A stretch of 41,688 nt of DNA, taken from the NCBI GenBank assembly GCA_045106735.1, contig JBGCEZ010000037.1, positions 1 to 41,688 on the forward strand, written 5' to 3'. Every line of letters begins with the position of its first letter. The first letter of the stretch is position 1. Shown here piece after piece: positions 15,667 to 25,282 of the stretch. The stretch comes from JBGCEZ01 sp045106735. GTDB taxonomy: Bacteria > Planctomycetota > Phycisphaerae > Phycisphaerales > SM1A02. The notes under the pieces are model-generated. The model was not told the origin of the DNA and did not search any database. It saw only the letters and a list, made by a program, of their open reading frames with translations. Made by a program: the position numbers and the translations under genes.

Positions 15667-16896
15667 ATGGCCCGTTCCGCTTCGCCCATGATCGTGTTCG
15701 ACGATGGCCGCGGCCAGCTCGGACCGATGACCGATCTTCGCGCGGCGTTTGAAGTCCGCACTGGCGTCATGACCACGGCCGGCCGATTGGCCGCAGCGTT
15801 CCCGCGAGCGCTGGCCGGGTACTGGGTGCCGGAAGCCAAGCTCGCGCTGGTGGCCGCACGGGCGAATGGCCCCGTCAACCGGATCCCCGAGTCCGAGTCG
15901 GTCTTCCTGGCCAGTGGGCGGTGGGCTCGCCCAGACGCACACGATGCGATCCCAACCCTCGGCCCCGGCGAGGCCTGGTTGGAGGCGGTGACCGGCGACG
16001 TCATCGCGGCTGAGTTGCGACGGGCGGACGCCGAGTACTTTCTCACGACGGGCGAGCTTCCCGAACGCGTCCATCGCCACGAGTCGGCGGATCGCCGGCT
16101 GTACCGCCATCCGTGGGACGTCCTGGCCGACGTCCGTGGCACGATCGCCCACGACATTGAACAAGCGGTCATGCCCAATGCCGTCGTCGCGCACGATGTG
16201 GCGACCGTCGTCGGTGACCATCCGGTGATCATCCATCCCACGGCGACCATCGGCGCGAACGTTGTCCTGGACGCGACCGCCGGGCCGATCCTGGTCCAGG
16301 AACGTGCCGTGGTCCGCCACGCGGCCGTGCTCTGTGGCCCCGTCTCGATCGGCTCGGATGCCGTGGTCAACGATCAGTCGCTCATCAAGAGCGGCACGGT
16401 GATTGGCCGTTCGTGCAAGGTTGGCGGCGAAATCGGCGGCACCATCTTTCAGGGCTCCGCCAACAAGTCGCACGACGGGCACCTTGGCGATTCCTGGGTC
16501 GGCAAATGGGCGAACCTCGGCGCGGGGACGACGAACAGCAACCTCCTGAACACCTACGGACCGGTCGTTGTCCGCACCGAGCCCGACGGGCCGCGGAGTC
16601 GCAGCGGCCTGACATTCTGCGGAGCGTTCATCGGCGACCACGTCAAAACGGCGATCAGCACGCGGATCATGACCGGGACGGTGCTGGGGACCGGGGCGAT
16701 GATCGCCAGCAGCGCGCCGCCGCCGTCGACCACGCGGCGATTCGCCTGGATCACCGATGATGGCGAGCGGCCGTACCGGCTCGAGAAGTTTCTCGAGGTG
16801 ATGCAGACCGTGATGGCCCGGCGGAAGAAGATTCCGGCCGAGGCGTACATCGACGCGGTCGCTGAACTGCACCAGCGTTGGACCAGTGGCGGCTGA
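15667..16896 (+). CDS. GlmU-like sugar nucleotidyltransferase/acetyltransferase (alternative bacterial GlmU family)
   Basis: A 409-residue protein of the alternative GlmU family known from Bacteroidetes and planctomycetes. It is likely to make UDP-GlcNAc or a related nucleotide sugar for peptidoglycan and envelope glycans. The N-terminal nucleotidyltransferase-like part starts IVFDDGRGQLGPMTDLRAAFEVRTG. The family marker RHPWDVLAD lies near 145. The C-terminal half is a left-handed beta-helix with hexapeptide repeats (HPTATIGANVVL, GPVSIGSDAVV, SGTVIG). NKSHDGHLGDSWVG matches the acetyltransferase active-site segment, with its His followed five residues later by GD, and WANLGAGTTNSN follows. 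The ATG at 15667 has GGAG 10 bases upstream. Its place behind mreBCD fits wall precursor supply. Confidence 0.85.
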   Translation: MARSASPMIVFDDGRGQLGPMTDLRAAFEVRTGVMTTAGRLAAAFPRALAGYWVPEAKLALVAARANGPVNRIPESESVFLASGRWARPDAHDAIPTLGPGEAWLEAVTGDVIAAELRRADAEYFLTTGELPERVHRHESADRRLYRHPWDVLADVRGTIAHDIEQAVMPNAVVAHDVATVVGDHPVIIHPTATIGANVVLDATAGPILVQERAVVRHAAVLCGPVSIGSDAVVNDQSLIKSGTVIGRSCKVGGEIGGTIFQGSANKSHDGHLGDSWVGKWANLGAGTTNSNLLNTYGPVVVRTEPDGPRSRSGLTFCGAFIGDHVKTAISTRIMTGTVLGTGAMIASSAPPPSTTRRFAWITDDGERPYRLEKFLEVMQTVMARRKKIPAEAYIDAVAELHQRWTSGG

Positions 16897-17275
16897 TGCA
16901 TGGGCGTAGAATCGCCCTCCGGCCTGAATCTCGCCGTCGTCTTCGGGATTGGCATTCGCCCGACCCGGGTGGAAATGTGACAGTCGAGCGTTCGGTCAAC
17001 GCCTTCCACGGCGTATCGACTGAAACGCATTGCGCGTGCCGCAGCGATGTCACCGGCGACGCCGACTGGGCGATGGGTGACTGGGCGATGGGCGATCGGG
17101 TCGCGTCGTGTGGCGTCGGGCGGCGGCCGGGCGGCGAACCGCGGGTTGCGAGTCGCGGAGCGCTTCGGGTTCTGGCTTCTCGCCAGGGCTCGGCGACCGC
17201 AATGCGGGCGTATGACTTCTGGGCGACATCGCCCATCGTGTGCGGGATGGACCGCGCGTTTCGGGGACCACCAAA
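16897..17275. other. Gap with short tandem repeat
   Basis: The 379 bases between the GlmU-like gene and the next gene hold no supported gene. GACTGGGCGATGGGT occurs twice in tandem at 17064-17078 and 17079-17093 (last base differs), followed by a partial third. No clear promoter or terminator is seen. Confidence 0.55.
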
Positions 17276-19288
17276 ATGAAGAGTCGATTGCTTGACGCCA
17301 CCCTCCCGGGCCTTGGTTGGGTGCTTTCTGGCGCCATCCTTGTCGCGCTTCTGCCGCTCCTGGCCGACACACTGCAGGGAGGACGGGGCGTCAATCCGAC
17401 GGCCCGAGATGCGGGCGCCGTATGGCTCACGCCACACCGCAGCGGAAGCAAGCAGATACTCCTCCGCACCGATGCGAAGCGGTGGAGCGGTGGCCAGTAT
17501 TCCGGCGTGGTGCAGTTTGCCGATGCTGGCGACTTTTCGGGCATCGACCCCGAAGCAACGTCGAGTCGACGCATGGTTCGCTCGCAGGTTGAAGCGACGC
17601 GTGGGCCGCTCATGCACTGGACGGAGGCGGCCGCCACCCGCCGGGCGGACGATGTGCCGCCGCTGTCGCAGAACCAATTCCACCTGATCGCGAGCGGCTG
17701 GCCCAAGCGATCGGTCGTCGGCGTGCTGTGGGACCCGCCGGCCGACGGACGCGTCCAATTGGTGGTCGACGGGAATCAAGTTGAACGAGCCGCCACCGAC
17801 CGGTTGATCGTCGCGCCCGATTCACACGGTGCCGTGCCGTGGCGCATCGTCCCGATGGGCATGCTCGCGAATTTGGCCGTCGGGGCGCTGGCCGGCGGCA
17901 TCTTCGGCAGCTTCATCGGGTCGGCTCGGCGTTCGGCCCGATCCGCTTCTGGCCGATGCGTGGAGTGCGGGTCCGGGGTGGATCCATCGGGGGCGTCCGG
18001 CGGGGGCGCTCGCCCCATCGCTCCACTGTCTCGCAGCCGTACGTTCGCCGCGGCGTCCTTGGTTCTCGCCAGCGTCGTGGTGGTGGCGATCTTCGGGCCG
18101 TCGCTCATCTCGGCCGGCACGCCGGCGGGTCCCGGGGCGGCGGCCATCACGCGGTTGGACCCGATCGCGCCGAACGGGTTGCTCGCCCGAGACGGCGCGG
18201 CGCCGGTGCGTTCCGCCGACACGGCGGGGCCAGGGGCATACGCGGAAACCGCTTCACTCTTCAGCGCTGGCATGGTCATCGGTGCGCCGATGTTGGACGC
18301 GCTCGGAGATGCCGAACGCGTCGAGGCGTGGTTCGCCGATCCCGAGGACGTGGTGGTGTTTGATGTGCCCGCCATCGAACGCATCGAAGAAGCGGTACGC
18401 GATCGGATGTTGGCCGCCGGGGCCGCGGCCCAGGCCGTGTCGCTGAGCATTCCATCCATGCTCGATGTCGATTGGCCGGATCCGTTGCCGCCGGCGATCA
18501 AACTCCGATTCGGGCCGGGCGTCCACGTGCTCGGAGACGATGCCATGACGGTTCTTTCGGGCCGGACGAGCCTGATCCTGGAAGGGGCCGGACGAGACGA
18601 GACGCTCCTGTACATCTCGCCAAAGAGCGGTGGCGGCGGCCAAGCCACGCACGGGATCCACGGGACGGCGGTCGTGGTGCGCGGAGCGACGGTGGATCTC
18701 GGCGCCGACACCGGCTTCGACATCGTGATGCGCGCGCCGGCTCCATTGATTCGGCTCGAACAGTGCCGCGTGATCGGGCTCTCCGGGGTGTTCGGAGGAT
18801 TGCTCAGTCAGCCCGGTGGCGTTCTGTCGGCGACGGAAACAGAGTTCTTGGACGGCTTCGGTCGCCGCGGGCCGCTCGGGCGACCCATTGCGCTCTTTCG
18901 CGACATCGGGTTGGGCGGCTTCGTGCAATTGCATCAATGCCACTTCGACTCGAAGTTCAATGCGCTGTATTCGCGCGGCGCCCCGCTGGGCCGAACGAGC
19001 GGAACCGTCATCGACGAATGTTCGTTCGTCGCCCCCGATCCCGCATTCGTCGCGCTCCTCGAGCAGGGTGGGCCCGCGCTCGTGATCCGGGAATCCACGT
19101 TTGAGGCTGAGGCTGAGGCGAAGACTGAGGCCGGAGCCGGAGCACGCCGACGACCGGGCGGAGGCGATCGCACGCGGGCATCGTTGAATCCGGCTTGGGA
19201 ATCGGTCGACCGGCTGCGAGACCCGGGCTTCTCGCAACGGATGCTGCGCGAGCAGGCGATCCGGCGGGCGACCGGCTCAGATTCGTGA
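17276..19288 (+). CDS. Large membrane protein with beta-helix-like C-terminal half
   Basis: A 670-residue protein that I do not recognise as a named family. Hydrophobic segments lie near 6-28, 193-216 and 252-273. The soluble part between the first and second is probably outside the cytoplasm. After the second comes RCVECGSG (Cys228, Cys231), half of a zinc-ribbon motif like those in other membrane proteins of this window; the matching second pair is absent. The C-terminal half (about 350-620) contains short beta-rich rungs such as FGPGVHVLG, TSLILEGAGRDETLLYIS, TAVVVRGATVDLG and GPALVIRESTFEAE, typical of right-handed parallel beta-helices of the pectate-lyase type. The ATG at 17276 is chosen because the first hydrophobic helix starts nine residues later. 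An Ala/Glu repeat lies near 613. Its function is unknown. Confidence 0.6.
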   Translation: MKSRLLDATLPGLGWVLSGAILVALLPLLADTLQGGRGVNPTARDAGAVWLTPHRSGSKQILLRTDAKRWSGGQYSGVVQFADAGDFSGIDPEATSSRRMVRSQVEATRGPLMHWTEAAATRRADDVPPLSQNQFHLIASGWPKRSVVGVLWDPPADGRVQLVVDGNQVERAATDRLIVAPDSHGAVPWRIVPMGMLANLAVGALAGGIFGSFIGSARRSARSASGRCVECGSGVDPSGASGGGARPIAPLSRSRTFAAASLVLASVVVVAIFGPSLISAGTPAGPGAAAITRLDPIAPNGLLARDGAAPVRSADTAGPGAYAETASLFSAGMVIGAPMLDALGDAERVEAWFADPEDVVVFDVPAIERIEEAVRDRMLAAGAAAQAVSLSIPSMLDVDWPDPLPPAIKLRFGPGVHVLGDDAMTVLSGRTSLILEGAGRDETLLYISPKSGGGGQATHGIHGTAVVVRGATVDLGADTGFDIVMRAPAPLIRLEQCRVIGLSGVFGGLLSQPGGVLSATETEFLDGFGRRGPLGRPIALFRDIGLGGFVQLHQCHFDSKFNALYSRGAPLGRTSGTVIDECSFVAPDPAFVALLEQGGPALVIRESTFEAEAEAKTEAGAGARRRPGGGDRTRASLNPAWESVDRLRDPGFSQRMLREQAIRRATGSDS

Positions 19289-19667
19289 GTCGACCGGGCC
19301 GGCGGAAGAAGACACGTCATCGCGGGCCGGGGTGGCGAACGAGTTGATGTTCGCTGGCGTCGGGCACCGTTTGTCGCCGCTCGTCTCCGCTTTTCTGCCG
19401 CCGCTCCGCCGCCGCTCGGCTGCCGCCGCCGCGTTGCCGCCGCGCCGCTGCCGCGCCGTCGCCGGGGTGACACCGCTACGGCATCGAACCGCCGCCGACC
19501 CGCCGACCCGCCGCCGCAACGTTGCGGGAGTGAGGCTGGAACGCCATGCCGCGCTGTCGAGCCGCTGCCGAGCCGCCGCCGAACCGTCGCTCAAACGCCG
19601 GCGGAGCGACAGCGGAATCGGGCGTACCATGGGCCCCTCGCCATGCCCTTCGCCCGAGGTTTCGCCC
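19289..19667. other. Gap with trinucleotide-rich repeats before polA
   Basis: The 379 bases hold no supported gene. Between about 19385 and 19460 and again at 19560-19605, GCCGCC/GCTGCCG-like units recur in an irregular pattern. The polA frame is open through this gap, but these residues are Arg/Ala/Pro-rich and lack homology. Confidence 0.55.
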
Positions 19668-22655
19668 ATGCCCGCCGCCCAGGATGCTGCCCGCCCGACT
19701 CTGTATCTGATCGATGGGCACGCCCAGTTCTTTCGCGCGTACTACGCCATCCGGGGCGGCATGTCGTCGCCGGTCACCGGTGAGCCGACGAATCTGACGT
19801 TCGGCTTCGTCGGCATGTTGATCAAACTGCTCCGCGAACATCGGCCGGACTACTTGGCCGTGGCCATCGATGTCGGCGGCGATCGCGAGACGTTTCGCAG
19901 CGAGCTGTATCCCGAGTACAAGGCGAATCGCGAATCAGCGCCGGAGGATTTTCATCCGCAGGTCGAGCGTTGTCTGGAGATCCTGAAGCGCATGGCGGTG
20001 CCGGTGATCGGGGAAGCCGGCGTCGAAGCCGATGACGTCATCGCCACGATGGTGCGGCGCGTGCGCGAGCAACATCCCGATGTGGACGTGCGCATCATCA
20101 GCCGCGACAAGGACCTGACCCAATTGGTGGGCGACGGTGTGGACCTCTTTGACTTGATGAAGGACGAAGTCGTCACGCCCGAGAAGCTCTTCAAGACCGA
20201 AGGCGTCGAGCCGAAACACGTCGGCGACATTCTGGCCTTGATGGGCGATACCGCGGACAACATTCCCGGTGTGCCTGGAGTAGGCGAGAAGACCGCGGCG
20301 AAGTTGATCCTGCAGTACGGCTCGTTGGACGGCTTGCTGGCCGATCTCGACGGGATCAAAGGCAAGCGAGGCGAGAATTTGCGGGCCTGCGCCGAGCAGA
20401 TTCCGCTGGCCCGGCAGCTCGTTGCGCTGAAGGACGATGTCGCCTTTGACTTTGATCTGGCCGACGCGCGATACGACCCGCGCGAAATGGATGCCCCCGC
20501 GGTACTCGATGTCTTTCGGACGCTCGACTTTGGCGGACACTCGCGTTCGATCCAGGCGTTGGCCGGGACGAAGGGCGATGCACGCGACGGCGGAGCAGGA
20601 GCGGGCAATCGCGGTGGCGGGGGCGGCGGCATCGCCGTCGGGCCAGGAGCGGGAGGCGGAGCCGGTGGCGGTGGAGCAGCCGCGGCCAACAGTGGAGGCG
20701 GTGACGGAGCTGGCCGTGGCGTGGACGACGGGGCCGGGACCTTGTTCGCCGGCATCGCGTCGGGCGATGGGGGGGTGGCCGAACTCGCGCCCGTTCAGCC
20801 GGCAGAGCCGAACGGCCAATACGCGGCAGTCACCGACGAAGCGGCGCTGGCCGGCCTTCTCGACCGCGTCAAGAAGGCCGGGCGGGCGTGCATCGACACC
20901 GAAACCGACTCACTGGCCGCCCGCACGGCGGGATTGTGCGGCGTTTCGATTGCGGTGGAGCCGGGCGAGGGCTTCTACGTGCCGATCCGCTCCCCGAACG
21001 CGCCGGAACATCTGGATGAGGCCACGGTGGTCGAGGCACTTCGGCCGCTGCTTGCCGATCCATCGCTCGAACTCATCGCCCACAACGCAAAGTTCGACCT
21101 CACGGTGCTGCGCCGCGCCGGCCTTGACGCCCGGTCGACCATCACCGACACGATGGTGGCCGACTACCTGCTCAATCCGGAGCGATCGAGTCACAAGATG
21201 GATGCACTGGCCGAAGACATGCTCGGGCTTCGCTGCATTCCGATCACGGACCTGATCGGGGTTCGCGGACGCGGCAAGACGCAGAAGCGATTCGACGAGG
21301 TCGATCTCGAACTCGCCGTGCCATATGCGGCCGAAGACGCCGATATCACGCTGCGATTGGCCGATGCCCTGGACCCAAAGCTTGAAGCCGCTGAGCTCGA
21401 CGGCTTGTTCCACGATGTCGAGATGCCATTGGTTCGGGTCCTGGCCGAGATGGAGTGGAACGGCATTCGGGTTGACCCGGCGGAACTCGAGCGTCAGCGG
21501 GAAGCCCTGCAGGAACGCATCGAAGCGTTGCGAAGCGAGATTTCGGACGCCGCGCCATATCCCTTTGACCCGGCATCGCCCAAGCAACTCGCCGGCGTTC
21601 TCTTCGGCGAACCGGACGCCGAGTCGCCCGGCCTCGGGCTCAAGGTGGTCAAGCGCGGCAAGACCGGGCCAAGCACCGACATGGAGGTGCTCGAGAAACT
21701 CGCGGCGGACCCGGATGCCGATTCGCCGATTCCATCGCTCATCATCGAGTTTCGGCAACTGACCAAGCTCGTGTCGACGTACCTCGTCGCCCTGGCCGAC
21801 GCGATCAATCCTGAGACCGGCCGCATTCACGCGAGCTTCAATCAGACCGTCGCGGCGACCGGCCGGCTTTCGAGCAGCGACCCGAATCTGCAGAACATTC
21901 CGATTCGCACCGATGTCGGACGGCGGATCCGCCGGGCGTTCGTCGCCGATCCGGGCCATCACCTGCTGACCGCCGACTACAGCCAGATCGAACTCCGCGT
22001 CCTGGCCCACCTGTCGCAGGACCCCGCGTTGATCGCGGCCTTCCACGCCGGGGCGGACATCCACCGGGCGGTCGCGGCCGAAGTCTTCGGTGTCGACCCG
22101 GATGACGTGACCGATGAGCAGCGCGGCTCGGCCAAGATGGTGAATTTCGGCATCGTGTACGGCATCACCGCCTTCGGATTGGCCCGCCGGCTCGGCGATT
22201 CGGTCAAGCGGAGCGAAGCGCAGGCGATCATCGACGGCTACAAGGAACGCTTTGTCGGGATCGAGTCGTTTCTGCAGCGATGCATCGACGAAGCCAAGGC
22301 GACCGGCGCGGTCAAGACGATCCTCGGCCGTCGCCGCCCGATTGACACGATTGATTCGCGCAACCCAGCCCAACGGGCCCTCGGCGAACGCATGGCGATC
22401 AACACCGTGGTCCAGGGCAGCGCGGCCGACCTCATCAAGGTGGCGATGGTCAACCTGCACCAAGAACTGCCCGAGGCGTTCCCGAACGCTCGCCTCCTGT
22501 TGCAGATCCACGATGAACTGGTGCTTGAGGTGCCAACGTCCGAAGCCGAGGCGGTGCAGGCCTTCGTCGTCGACCGCATGGAATCGGCGATGACCCTGGA
22601 CGTGCCGTTGATCGTGGGGGCGGCCCACAGTCCGAGTTGGATCGACGCGAAGTGA
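19668..22655 (+). CDS. polA: DNA polymerase I
   Basis: Repair and Okazaki-fragment polymerase of 995 residues, somewhat longer than the usual 900-930. All three domains seem active. The 5' nuclease (about 8-290) has LYLIDGHAQFFRAYYA, IDVGGDRETFR and the GDTADNIPGVPGVGEKTA loop. The 3'-5' exonuclease (about 385-580) has DTETDSL (Asp410, Glu412), AHNAKFDL and YAAEDAD. The polymerase has motif A DYSQIELR (Asp770), motif B RGSAKMVNFGIVYG and motif C QIHDE (His948, Asp949). A Gly/Ala-rich insertion of about 55 residues (about 301-358) joins the 5' nuclease to the proofreading domain. The ATG at 19668 has GAGG 8 bases upstream, which fixes the start within a longer open frame. Confidence 0.97.
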   Translation: MPAAQDAARPTLYLIDGHAQFFRAYYAIRGGMSSPVTGEPTNLTFGFVGMLIKLLREHRPDYLAVAIDVGGDRETFRSELYPEYKANRESAPEDFHPQVERCLEILKRMAVPVIGEAGVEADDVIATMVRRVREQHPDVDVRIISRDKDLTQLVGDGVDLFDLMKDEVVTPEKLFKTEGVEPKHVGDILALMGDTADNIPGVPGVGEKTAAKLILQYGSLDGLLADLDGIKGKRGENLRACAEQIPLARQLVALKDDVAFDFDLADARYDPREMDAPAVLDVFRTLDFGGHSRSIQALAGTKGDARDGGAGAGNRGGGGGGIAVGPGAGGGAGGGGAAAANSGGGDGAGRGVDDGAGTLFAGIASGDGGVAELAPVQPAEPNGQYAAVTDEAALAGLLDRVKKAGRACIDTETDSLAARTAGLCGVSIAVEPGEGFYVPIRSPNAPEHLDEATVVEALRPLLADPSLELIAHNAKFDLTVLRRAGLDARSTITDTMVADYLLNPERSSHKMDALAEDMLGLRCIPITDLIGVRGRGKTQKRFDEVDLELAVPYAAEDADITLRLADALDPKLEAAELDGLFHDVEMPLVRVLAEMEWNGIRVDPAELERQREALQERIEALRSEISDAAPYPFDPASPKQLAGVLFGEPDAESPGLGLKVVKRGKTGPSTDMEVLEKLAADPDADSPIPSLIIEFRQLTKLVSTYLVALADAINPETGRIHASFNQTVAATGRLSSSDPNLQNIPIRTDVGRRIRRAFVADPGHHLLTADYSQIELRVLAHLSQDPALIAAFHAGADIHRAVAAEVFGVDPDDVTDEQRGSAKMVNFGIVYGITAFGLARRLGDSVKRSEAQAIIDGYKERFVGIESFLQRCIDEAKATGAVKTILGRRRPIDTIDSRNPAQRALGERMAINTVVQGSAADLIKVAMVNLHQELPEAFPNARLLLQIHDELVLEVPTSEAEAVQAFVVDRMESAMTLDVPLIVGAAHSPSWIDAK

Positions 22656-22693
22656 GTCGCCGGGCGCACCGCGCCGGGTTGGGAGCATGAATC

Positions 22694-24793
22694 GTGGCCA
22701 GTCAGGGACAAGGTGGAGGGGGCGGTCGCAGCAAGGGGATGCGGCGCGTCCGGCGGGCGTTCTGGTTGCTGCGTTTCGGCTTGGTCGCAGCCGTCGTGGC
22801 GACGGTGACGCTGTTCGTCGTTCGCGGTCGGTCGGCTCGCCAACTTCCAGCCCTGGAACGCTGGCATACCGAAGCGCCGGTCGGGGAACTCGATGCGGAT
22901 GTGCTGGACCGCAGCGACATGGCGGGTTTGCTCGCAGCCGAGAAAGCAATCTTTGATCAGTTGCCGACTTGGCGATTGAGCTCGGAAGACGCCGCGGCCA
23001 AGCCCTGGGCCCGGCGGTACATCGCCGATTCGCCCAACGATCCTTTGGCCTACGACCGAAACTGGAACCGCACGCAAATTCTCTCCCCCCCCGAGGGCGT
23101 ACCGGTGGCCGGTGCGATCGTCCTTCTGCACGGGTGCAGCGACTCGCCGTACAGCATGCGCCGTCTGGCGGAGATTGCCGCGAGCGAGGGATACCACGCG
23201 ATTGTCCCTCGATTGCCGGGGCACGGGACGGTTCCCGCGGCGCTCTTGGACGTTCGAAGCGAGCAATGGCAGGCGACCGCTCGGTTGGCCATGCGTCATG
23301 CCGCCGCGTTGGTTGGGCGGCCATCAGGAGCGTCCGGATCTGCGGGGCCGTCGAGCGAGTCAGCGAAAGCGAATGAGTCAGCGAATGAGGCATCGAGCGG
23401 GCCGGGCGCGGGCAGCAGCCCAGCGGCCGGCGACGCGCTCGTGGTCGCTGGCTATTCCATGGGCGGCACGTTGGCCTTGGATCTCATGGCCGAGACGGTG
23501 GAGGGCGGATCGCTTCCCGCCCCGGATTTGGTCTTGTTGTTCTCGCCGGCGGTCGGGCTGAGCCCTTTCGCCCGGGCCGCACCGCTGGATCTTGCCGTTG
23601 CCCAGGCGCCAGGCATGCAGAAGATGGCGTGGATGGGCGTGCAGCCGGAGTATGACCCGTTCAAGTACGGATCGTTCCCGAAGCGTGCCGGATACGAGAC
23701 GTGGCGAATCGTCTCCCGGGCGACGGGGTCGTTGAAGAGCTTGGGGCGGGTGGATCGAGCGCGGCGCGTCCCGCCGGTTGTCAGTTTCCATTCCGCCGCC
23801 GACGCCACCGTGATCAATGCGGCGGCCGCGGCGATGTCGCGACGGTTGCCAGAGAATGGCAGTGAGTTGTACGTCTTCGACGTGAATCGAGCGGATCGGC
23901 TGGAGCCGTTTCTCCGGGCCGACGTCAATGCGTTGGCCGAGGGGCTGATTGGGGCCAGCGTTCCGGCCGTGGTCAGAAATCCGGCCAGCGGCGGGGCCGG
24001 CCCCGCTCGCGATGCAGGTGCGCTGTTGCCCTTTGACTTGGTACTCGTGACGAACCGATCGGCCCGCGCCGCTGACGTCGTTGAACGGCGCCGCGCCGCG
24101 GGCAAACGCCATTGGACCGACCGCGAGACGGGACTGGAGTGGCCGCCGTCGGCCCTCTGCTTGTCTCACGTCTCAATTCCCTTCGCGCCCGACGATCCGA
24201 TCTACGGTGACGGTTCCGGATCTCGGTCCGATCGGCCGGCGATCGGCACACTTGTGTTTCGCGGTGAACGGGGGGCGCTGGCCGTCTCCGGCGACGACAT
24301 CTTGCGGATGCGTCACAATCCGTTCTTCGATGTCGTGGAGCGGCGGGTGCGCGAGCGGCTCCGCCTTGCGGCGACCCAGCGTGCGACCCGGCGAGCGGTT
24401 GAAACGGCGGTCGAGTTGCCCGGCGCTGCGCCGGGCGCGGGGGCCGGTACGAGCCCAGACGGCGGCCCCGACCTCGACCCCGACCTCGACCCCGACCTCG
24501 ACCTCGGCCCTGACCTCGACCTCGACCTCGGCCCCGGCCCCGACCTCGGCCCTGACCCAGACCTCGGCTCAGAGGCCGGATCCAATGCTGAATCCAGCAT
24601 CGCCCCGAACGCTGACTCAAACGAAGAGGCCAGTGCCGGATCCGATGCCACGGCCGCCGTCCGACCCAACGCCGGCCCAACGCCGACCCAACGCCGACCC
24701 AACGCCGGCCCAAAGCCGACCCAACTGCCGCGTCCAACGCCGACACCATTGCCGCCTCCGACGCCAAGGTCAGCGACGATGCTGGCCGGGTAG
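22694..24793 (+). CDS. Membrane-anchored alpha/beta hydrolase with acidic repeat tail
   Basis: A 699-residue protein. A single membrane segment near 24-44 follows a Gly/Arg-rich start, so the hydrolase domain probably faces the periplasm. Landmarks of the fold are AIVLLHGCSDSPYSMR, RLPGHGT, and the nucleophile elbow GYSMGG with Ser255. The acid is perhaps in SAADATV, and LSHVSIPFAPDDPIYG is a likely site of the catalytic His. A low-complexity insertion of about 40 residues (Ser/Ala/Gly/Glu) sits just before the nucleophile strand. After about 590 the chain is low-complexity: PDLDPDL-type acidic repeats, then Pro/Thr/Asn repeats. The substrate is unknown; lipase or esterase activity is only inferred. 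GTG at 22694 has GGGAG 8 bases upstream. It follows polA by 38 bases. Confidence 0.75.
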   Translation: MASQGQGGGGGRSKGMRRVRRAFWLLRFGLVAAVVATVTLFVVRGRSARQLPALERWHTEAPVGELDADVLDRSDMAGLLAAEKAIFDQLPTWRLSSEDAAAKPWARRYIADSPNDPLAYDRNWNRTQILSPPEGVPVAGAIVLLHGCSDSPYSMRRLAEIAASEGYHAIVPRLPGHGTVPAALLDVRSEQWQATARLAMRHAAALVGRPSGASGSAGPSSESAKANESANEASSGPGAGSSPAAGDALVVAGYSMGGTLALDLMAETVEGGSLPAPDLVLLFSPAVGLSPFARAAPLDLAVAQAPGMQKMAWMGVQPEYDPFKYGSFPKRAGYETWRIVSRATGSLKSLGRVDRARRVPPVVSFHSAADATVINAAAAAMSRRLPENGSELYVFDVNRADRLEPFLRADVNALAEGLIGASVPAVVRNPASGGAGPARDAGALLPFDLVLVTNRSARAADVVERRRAAGKRHWTDRETGLEWPPSALCLSHVSIPFAPDDPIYGDGSGSRSDRPAIGTLVFRGERGALAVSGDDILRMRHNPFFDVVERRVRERLRLAATQRATRRAVETAVELPGAAPGAGAGTSPDGGPDLDPDLDPDLDLGPDLDLDLGPGPDLGPDPDLGSEAGSNAESSIAPNADSNEEASAGSDATAAVRPNAGPTPTQRRPNAGPKPTQLPRPTPTPLPPPTPRSATMLAG
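24467..24567 (+). repeat. Tandem CCCGACCTCGAC repeats inside the hydrolase gene
   Basis: Units of six and twelve bases (CCCGACCTCGAC, CTCGGC variants) encode alternating Asp with Pro, Leu or Gly (PDLDPDL, then PDLGP). A second array with CCAACGCCGACC-like units lies at about 24662-24725. All unit lengths are multiples of three. Confidence 0.9.
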
Positions 24794-25115
24794 CCCGCTC
24801 CGGTGCGGGAGGGGCCCCGGTTCTGGCGTCAGTCGCCATTCTGGAGAATGGCCCGAACCGAGTCGCTGAATCGACTCTCGGGGTCCAGGCGGGCTCGATG
24901 AGCCAGCCACCGGAAACGCTGGCCTCTCGGTCGCCTCTGGCCTTGCCGGGCCCGCCCGCGTCGAACGCCCCGAGGGCCCGCGAGAGGCCCCTTGGCGTTC
25001 GCTGGGCGTCTCTCGGGGCCCGGTTCGGCCCGTCGCGCCGGGGCCTCGTCGTCCCGTTCCCGCCCGACACGGAGGGGGCTCCTGGAACCCAACTTGTCCA
25101 CCCTCGCCGATGGTC
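24794..25115. other. Gap without a recognised gene
   Basis: About 320 bases between the hydrolase and the tRNA promoter. It is GC-rich with several short imperfect inverted repeats, for example CGAGAGGCCCC near 24980 facing CTCTCGGGGCC near 25011. No coding frame has homology or a ribosome binding site. I see nothing I can name. Confidence 0.5.
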
Positions 25116-25143
25116 TTGACCACGTCTCCCGACCATGTATACT
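25116..25143 (+). promoter_or_regulatory. Promoter of tRNA-Asp
   Basis: TTGACC at 25116-25121 and TATACT at 25138-25143 with a 16-base spacer form a good sigma-70-type promoter. The tRNA begins 62 bases beyond the -10, leaving a leader of about 55 bases. Confidence 0.75.
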
Positions 25144-25205
25144 TCGCGACCCGCCGGACGAATCGGAGCTTTCGAGCTTCGCATCTTCTGACGGGACCCC
25201 GTTCA

Positions 25206-25279
<74 letters not shown>

Positions 25280-25282
25280 TTG

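Noticed and set aside
20910..23393. A minus-strand open frame of 827 codons
   Set aside because: Antisense to polA and the start of the alpha/beta hydrolase gene; no recognisable domain and composition typical of a mirrored frame.
23050..23480. Frameshift in the alpha/beta hydrolase because of the unusual Ser/Ala/Gly/Glu stretch
   Set aside because: The frame is continuous on both sides with fold motifs (LLHGCSDSP before, GYSMGG after), so the stretch is an in-frame insertion.
24794..25184. A minus-strand gene reaching from the hydrolase 3' end to the tRNA promoter
   Set aside because: The open frame there is Arg/Pro/Gly-rich, overlaps the hydrolase repeat tail and the tRNA promoter, and has no homology or ribosome binding site.
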